A DNA stretch of 64,000 nucleotides from Dermacoccus abyssi (GTDB lineage Bacteria > Actinomycetota > Actinomycetes > Actinomycetales > Dermatophilaceae), in assembly GCF_034541975.1 (NCBI RefSeq), contig NZ_JAVYJM010000001.1; one strand, 5' to 3'. Numbering within the stretch: position 1 is the stretch's first letter; each line of letters begins with the position of its first letter. Of the stretch, positions 60,146 through 64,000 are shown piece after piece. The position numbers and the translations under genes are program-made. The notes beneath the pieces are model-generated. The model had not been told where the DNA came from, ran no database searches, and worked only from the letters and a program-made list of their open reading frames with translations.

Positions 60146-61483
60146 ATGTTCGGATCCGGTCGGTTCACGACGGATTCGGCCGCCGAAGGGCTGGTCGCTT
60201 ATCTGAGCACCAGCCCTTCGCCGTTCCACGCGGTCGAGTCCACGGTACGTCTGCTCGAGGAGGCGGGCTTCGTCCGTCTCGACGAGGTCGACGTGTGGCC
60301 CACGGCGCCAGGGCGCTACGTCACGACGCGGGGCGGTTCGCTCGTCGCGTGGTCGAGCGAGCAGGTTGGTGAAGGCGCCTTCACGAAGGCTTCGGCGGAG
60401 GCGGTGCCCGGCTTCCGCATCGTCGGTGCGCACACCGACTCCCCCAACCTGCGCATCAAGCCGCGCCCCGATCACGAGCGCGCCGGATGGCAGATGCTCG
60501 GTGTCGAGCCCTACGGCGGCCTGCTGCTCAACTCGTGGCTCGATCGCGACCTCGGCCTTTCGGGGCGCGTCTCCGTTCGCCAGGCCGACGGTTCGGTCGG
60601 CACGCGCCTGTTCCAGTGCGACGAGCCGCTGCTGCGCGTCTCCCAGCTCGCCATCCACCTCGACCGTTCCACGAACGACGGGCTGACGCTCAACAAGCAG
60701 GCCCACATGGAGCCGCACTGGGCGCTCTCGCAGGTGCCGACGTTCGCCGAGTGGCTCGCCGACCAGGTCGGCGTCGAGCCCCTCGACGTCCTCGCGTGGG
60801 ACGCGATGACGCACGACACGCAGGCTCCGGCCCGCACGGGGCTGCACCACGAGTTCGTCGCCGGCGCCCGTATGGACAACCTGGCCACGAGCTTCGCAGC
60901 GACGATGGCGCTCCTCGACGCGGTGGAGAACCCGGCGGACGAGCCCGTCATCCCCCTCATCGTGCTGTTCGACCACGAGGAAATCGGCTCGATGTCGGAG
61001 CGGGGCGCGTTCTCGGCGTACCTGCCCACCGTTCTCGAGCGCATCGTCTCGTCGCTTGGCGGGTCACGCGACGCCCTGCACCGTTCCCTCGCGCGCACCG
61101 TCATCGCCTCGGGCGACATGGCGCACGCCACGCACCCCAACTACGCAGACCGTCACGAGCCGGCGCACCACATCGCGATGAACGGCGGCCCGGTGCTCAA
61201 GGTGAACACGAACCTGCGCTACGCGACGGACGCCGTCGGGGCGGCGCACTTCGCCGCCGCGTGCCGTCAGGCGGGCGTGCCCATGCAGGAGTTCGTCGTG
61301 CGCTCGGACCTGCCGTGCGGCTCGACGGTCGGGCCGATGACGGCGGCCCTCTCCGGTGCGACTACGGTCGATTTCGGCGCCCCCACGCTCTCGATGCACT
61401 CCATCCGTGAACTCGTCGGTGCGGCCGACCAGGCGATGTACGCGGCCGCGCTCGCGGCCTTCCTCGCCCCACGAGGTGCGTGA
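60146..61483 (+). CDS. apeB: M18-family aminopeptidase
   Basis: Co-catalytic zinc aminopeptidase (445 aa), preferring acidic or other N-terminal residues, cytosolic and normally dodecameric. Metal and catalytic motifs are present: VGAHTDSPNL (His, Asp), ARMDNLATSF, LFDHEEIGS (Glu base, Glu ligand), SGDMAHATHPNY and TLSMHSIREL (His). ATG at 60146 has GAGAGG about 9 nt upstream; the ATG at 60125 would overlap the DUF349 gene by 8 nt. Confidence 0.87.
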   Translation: MFGSGRFTTDSAAEGLVAYLSTSPSPFHAVESTVRLLEEAGFVRLDEVDVWPTAPGRYVTTRGGSLVAWSSEQVGEGAFTKASAEAVPGFRIVGAHTDSPNLRIKPRPDHERAGWQMLGVEPYGGLLLNSWLDRDLGLSGRVSVRQADGSVGTRLFQCDEPLLRVSQLAIHLDRSTNDGLTLNKQAHMEPHWALSQVPTFAEWLADQVGVEPLDVLAWDAMTHDTQAPARTGLHHEFVAGARMDNLATSFAATMALLDAVENPADEPVIPLIVLFDHEEIGSMSERGAFSAYLPTVLERIVSSLGGSRDALHRSLARTVIASGDMAHATHPNYADRHEPAHHIAMNGGPVLKVNTNLRYATDAVGAAHFAAACRQAGVPMQEFVVRSDLPCGSTVGPMTAALSGATTVDFGAPTLSMHSIRELVGAADQAMYAAALAAFLAPRGA

Positions 61484-61511
61484 GACGCGGGCTGCTGCTC
61501 GACTGACGAGG

Positions 61512-61555
61512 AAAGTGCAGGTTGGGCGTGATATTTCACGCACAACCTGCACTTT
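61512..61555 (+). terminator. Long hairpin terminator after the M18 peptidase gene
   Basis: 13-bp plus 6-bp helices separated by one G-A mismatch, loop TATT, ending in a short T run. A/U-richer than its surroundings. Confidence 0.75.
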
Positions 61556-61623
61556 GGTGCATCAGTCATCGAGCGGGCGTAATTCGGTTGCGTCGAATTG
61601 GCGCACCGGCGTCAACTGGGACG

Positions 61624-62130
61624 ATGTTTGAGCGCCTCGCACTTCGTCCGCTCCAGGTCAGCGACGCAGCCGACATGTCCGAGGTGCTGTCGGATCCTGA
61701 GCTCTATCGGTTCACGGGCGGTCATCCCCCAACGACGGGCGAACTGGAACGCCGCTACGCGGTTCCAACCTGAGGTGGCTCCCCCGCCGGCCTCGAGATC
61801 TGGATCAACGAACTCGTCGTCGTCCGGACTGACAGCGGCGAGCGGCCAGTGGGCTTCGTTCAGGCCACCATCCCTGTCGACACCGGGCCCACAGAGATCG
61901 CCTGGGTGATCGGAGTCCCCTGGCAGGGAAACGGTTACGGCCACCGCGCAGCCTCGCTCCTCATGGAGCAGCTTCGAGAACGAGGCATCACCGACGTGAT
62001 CGCTCACATCCATCCCGACCACACGGCGTCACAGCGGATCGCGCAGCGGCTTGCGATGGAGCCGACCGACATCACGATCGACGGCGAGACCCTGTGGAAG
62101 GGCACGACTCCCGAACCAACGCGAGGTTGA
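61624..62130 (+). pseudogene. GNAT acetyltransferase gene with in-frame TGA
   Basis: One continuous frame of 169 codons encodes a RimJ-like GNAT protein: FERLALRPLQVSDAADMSEV, PELYRFTGGHPP, then WINELVVVRTD, VGFVQATIPV, the acetyl-CoA loop VPWQGNGYGHRAASLL and SQRIAQRLAM. It is interrupted once by TGA at 61771-61773, where the family pattern (R/T-RGGSP) suggests a CGA arginine. A C-to-T change explains it. The rest is undamaged, so the lesion is recent, an assembly error, or read through. Confidence 0.7.
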
Positions 62131-62162
62131 CTGAAGCTCTCTGCGCGCCCAGGTCGAACGGG

Positions 62163-64000
62163 TCAGTTCTTCTGTGTCGCTACCCCGGTCTCGTCGGCAC
62201 TGTCGCCCGGCTCCCCCGGCTGGTCCTTGGCCTTCGCTCCCGTGCCCGTCAGTCGGTAGACGTCGAAGACGCCGCTGACGCGCCGGACGGCACGCATGAC
62301 GTGGTCGAGGTGGCTCGCATCGCCCATCTCGAACGTGAACTTGCTGACGGCGACGCGGTTGCTCGCCGTCGTGAGGGCCGCCGACAGGATGTTGACGTGC
62401 TGGTCGCTCAGGGCGCGTGTGATGTCCGAGAGCAGACCGTTGCGGTCGAGCGCCTCCACCTGCAACTGGACGAGGAAGACGCTCGCCTGTCCCGGCGCCC
62501 AGGCCACCTTGATGAGGCGCTCCGGTTGACGCTTGAGGTCGTCGATGTTCGTGCAGTCGCTGCGGTGTACCGACACGCCGCGACCCGTCGTCACGAAGCC
62601 GACGATGTCGTCGCCCGGCACCGGCATGCAGCAGCGCGCGAGCTTCACCCACACGTCGTCCGTGCCGACGACGGTGACGCCCGGGTCGGCCTTCATCCGC
62701 GGGCGGCCGGTGCGCGGCGTCGCCGCCTCCGCCATGTCCTCGGTGGTCGCCTCTTCCCCACCGAGCGCCGACACGAGCGAGCGCACGACCGCCTCCGTGG
62801 AGATGTGCCCGTCACCGATCGCGGCGTAGAGCGCGTCGATATCGGCGTGGTTGAGGCGCGTGGCGACGTCCGTCAGGCTGTCGTGCGACATGAGCCGCTG
62901 CAGCGGCAGACCCTGCTTGCGCAGCGTCTTCGCGAGGGCGTCCTTGCCCTTCTCGATGGCCTCCTCGCGACGCTCCTTGCTGAACCACTGCTTGATCTTG
63001 CTCTTGGCTCGCGGCGACTTGACGAAGCCGAGCCAGTCGCGGCTCGGACCCGCGCCATCGGCCTTGGACGTGAGCACCTCGACGACGTCACCCGTGGCGA
63101 GTGTCGTCTCCAGCGTGGCGAGGCGTCCGTTGACCCGGGCACCGATGCAGTGGTGCCCCACCTCGGTGTGCACGGCGTACGCGAAGTCGACGGGCGTCGA
63201 ACCCGCCGGCAGCGCGATGATGCCGCCCTTGGGTGTGAAGACGTACAGCTCGCGGCTGCCGACCTCGAAGCGCAGCGACTCGAGGAACTCCCCCGGATCC
63301 TCCGTGTCGCGCTGCCACTCGAGCAGCTGCCGCAGCCAGGCCATGTCGTTCGTGCCGGCAGCCGGCGACGCAGCCGGGCCGGCGTTCTCGACGCCACGCT
63401 TCGCGTCGTCCTTGTACTTCCAGTGCGCCGCGACACCGTACTCCGCGCGACGGTGCATGTCGTACGTACGGATCTGGATCTCCACCGGCTTGCCGCCGGG
63501 GCCCACGACCGTCGTGTGCAACGACTGGTACATGTTGAACTTCGGCATCGCGATGTAGTCCTTGAACCGCCCCTGAATGGGCGTCCATCGCGTGTGCAGG
63601 GTGCCGAGCACCGCGTAACAGTCACGTACCGACTCGACGAGCACGCGCACCGCGACGAGGTCGTAGATGTCCTCGAAGTCGCGCCCCCGCACGATCATCT
63701 TCTGGTACACGGAGTAGTAGTGCTTCGGGCGTCCGGTGACCTCACCCTTGATGCGCGCCGCGCGCAGATCGCTCGCGACCTGCTCCTTCACGGTGCGCAG
63801 GTACGACTCGCGAGCCGGCGAACGATCGGCCACGAGGCGCACGATCTCGTCGTAGATCTGCGGGTACAGGGTCGAGAACGACAGGTCCTCGAGCTCCCAC
63901 TTGATCGTGTTCATGCCGAGGCGGTGAGCCAGCGGAGCGTAGATCTCGAGCGTTTCGGTGGCCTTGCGCTGGGCCGAGGCCTGCGAGACGTAGCGCCACG
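62163..64000 (-). CDS. relA: Bifunctional (p)ppGpp synthetase/hydrolase Rel, 5' partial
   Basis: Stringent-response enzyme. The stop is at 62163 and the frame stays open to the right window edge, so the N-terminal HD hydrolase domain and the start lie outside; 612 residues are visible. Present in order: the end of the HD region (IYAPLAHRLGM), the synthetase domain (DFEDIYDLVAVRV, FKDYIAMPKFNMYQSLHTTV), TGS (VFTPKGGIIALPAGSTPVDF), helical and zinc-finger parts (KLARCCMPVPGDD with HRSDCTN), and a C-terminal ACT domain (ITRALSDQHVNILSAALTT). All regulatory domains are intact. Confidence 0.93.
   Translation of the reverse strand, partial: WRYVSQASAQRKATETLEIYAPLAHRLGMNTIKWELEDLSFSTLYPQIYDEIVRLVADRSPARESYLRTVKEQVASDLRAARIKGEVTGRPKHYYSVYQKMIVRGRDFEDIYDLVAVRVLVESVRDCYAVLGTLHTRWTPIQGRFKDYIAMPKFNMYQSLHTTVVGPGGKPVEIQIRTYDMHRRAEYGVAAHWKYKDDAKRGVENAGPAASPAAGTNDMAWLRQLLEWQRDTEDPGEFLESLRFEVGSRELYVFTPKGGIIALPAGSTPVDFAYAVHTEVGHHCIGARVNGRLATLETTLATGDVVEVLTSKADGAGPSRDWLGFVKSPRAKSKIKQWFSKERREEAIEKGKDALAKTLRKQGLPLQRLMSHDSLTDVATRLNHADIDALYAAIGDGHISTEAVVRSLVSALGGEEATTEDMAEAATPRTGRPRMKADPGVTVVGTDDVWVKLARCCMPVPGDDIVGFVTTGRGVSVHRSDCTNIDDLKRQPERLIKVAWAPGQASVFLVQLQVEALDRNGLLSDITRALSDQHVNILSAALTTASNRVAVSKFTFEMGDASHLDHVMRAVRRVSGVFDVYRLTGTGAKAKDQPGEPGDSADETGVATQKN

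Overview
The window is chromosomal DNA of a high-GC Gram-positive bacterium (Actinomycetota). The evidence is the strong G/C bias at third codon positions, frequent GTG starts, starts sitting 6-7 nt behind a TANNNT box (leaderless style), and three gene neighbourhoods conserved in actinobacteria: gcvP-MerR-bifunctional nuclease-ftsR-garA-gcvH-DUF881-sbp-DUF881-pgsA; xerD-parA-scpA-scpB-rluB-tyrA-cmk-plsC-der; and hisS-MBL hydrolase-...-relA. A member of the Micrococcales is likely, but that is inference from gene content.

Bases 1-17500 hold housekeeping and transport genes: a 5'-truncated RlmC-like rRNA methyltransferase, DctA and CycA-type transporters, cystathionine beta-synthase, FdhD, a fructosamine-kinase-like protein, a Tat-exported D,D-carboxypeptidase, a small minus-strand operon (SRPBCC, YciO, nucleosidase), OsmC, a histidine phosphatase, the SbcCD nuclease and an alanine-type aminotransferase. 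Bases 17569-26486 (minus strand) hold the glycine-cleavage/GarA/FtsR/membrane cluster, with a glycine riboswitch in front of gcvP. Bases 26583-30000 are accessory: a G1-family peptidase, a frameshifted sialic-acid transporter gene nanT, a DinB-like protein and a broken NTF2-like gene.

Bases 30062-45912 form a 15.8-kb genomic island inserted in the 3' end of a tRNA-Pro(GGG) gene. A 46-bp direct repeat of the tRNA 3' end marks both ends, and a tyrosine integrase, itself a broken chimera of two integrases, lies next to the intact tRNA. The cargo looks like host defence. A 1389-aa protein has an Mrr-like nuclease domain, a STAND/NACHT-like NTPase and a long C-terminal region. Before it on the same strand is a 1320-aa protein with an N-terminal DNA-binding helix-turn-helix, a restriction-endonuclease-like domain and a long helical region without a Walker A motif. 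Transcribed divergently is an 815-aa protein with a PD-(D/E)XK-like core. The divergent control region carries two perfect dyads and a leaderless extended -10 promoter. This is the best candidate for an undescribed system in the window.

Bases 46052-64000 return to the core genome: two tandem DUF2207-like genes (one stopped by an in-frame TAG), der, plsC, cmk, tyrA, rluB, the ScpAB-ParA-XerD chromosome-maintenance cluster, hisS, an MBL hydrolase, a DUF349 protein, an M18 aminopeptidase, a GNAT gene with an in-frame TGA, and the 3' two-thirds of relA/spoT, which runs off the right edge. Six genes in or near the accessory regions carry frameshifts or nonsense codons, so real decay and sequencing error should be told apart.
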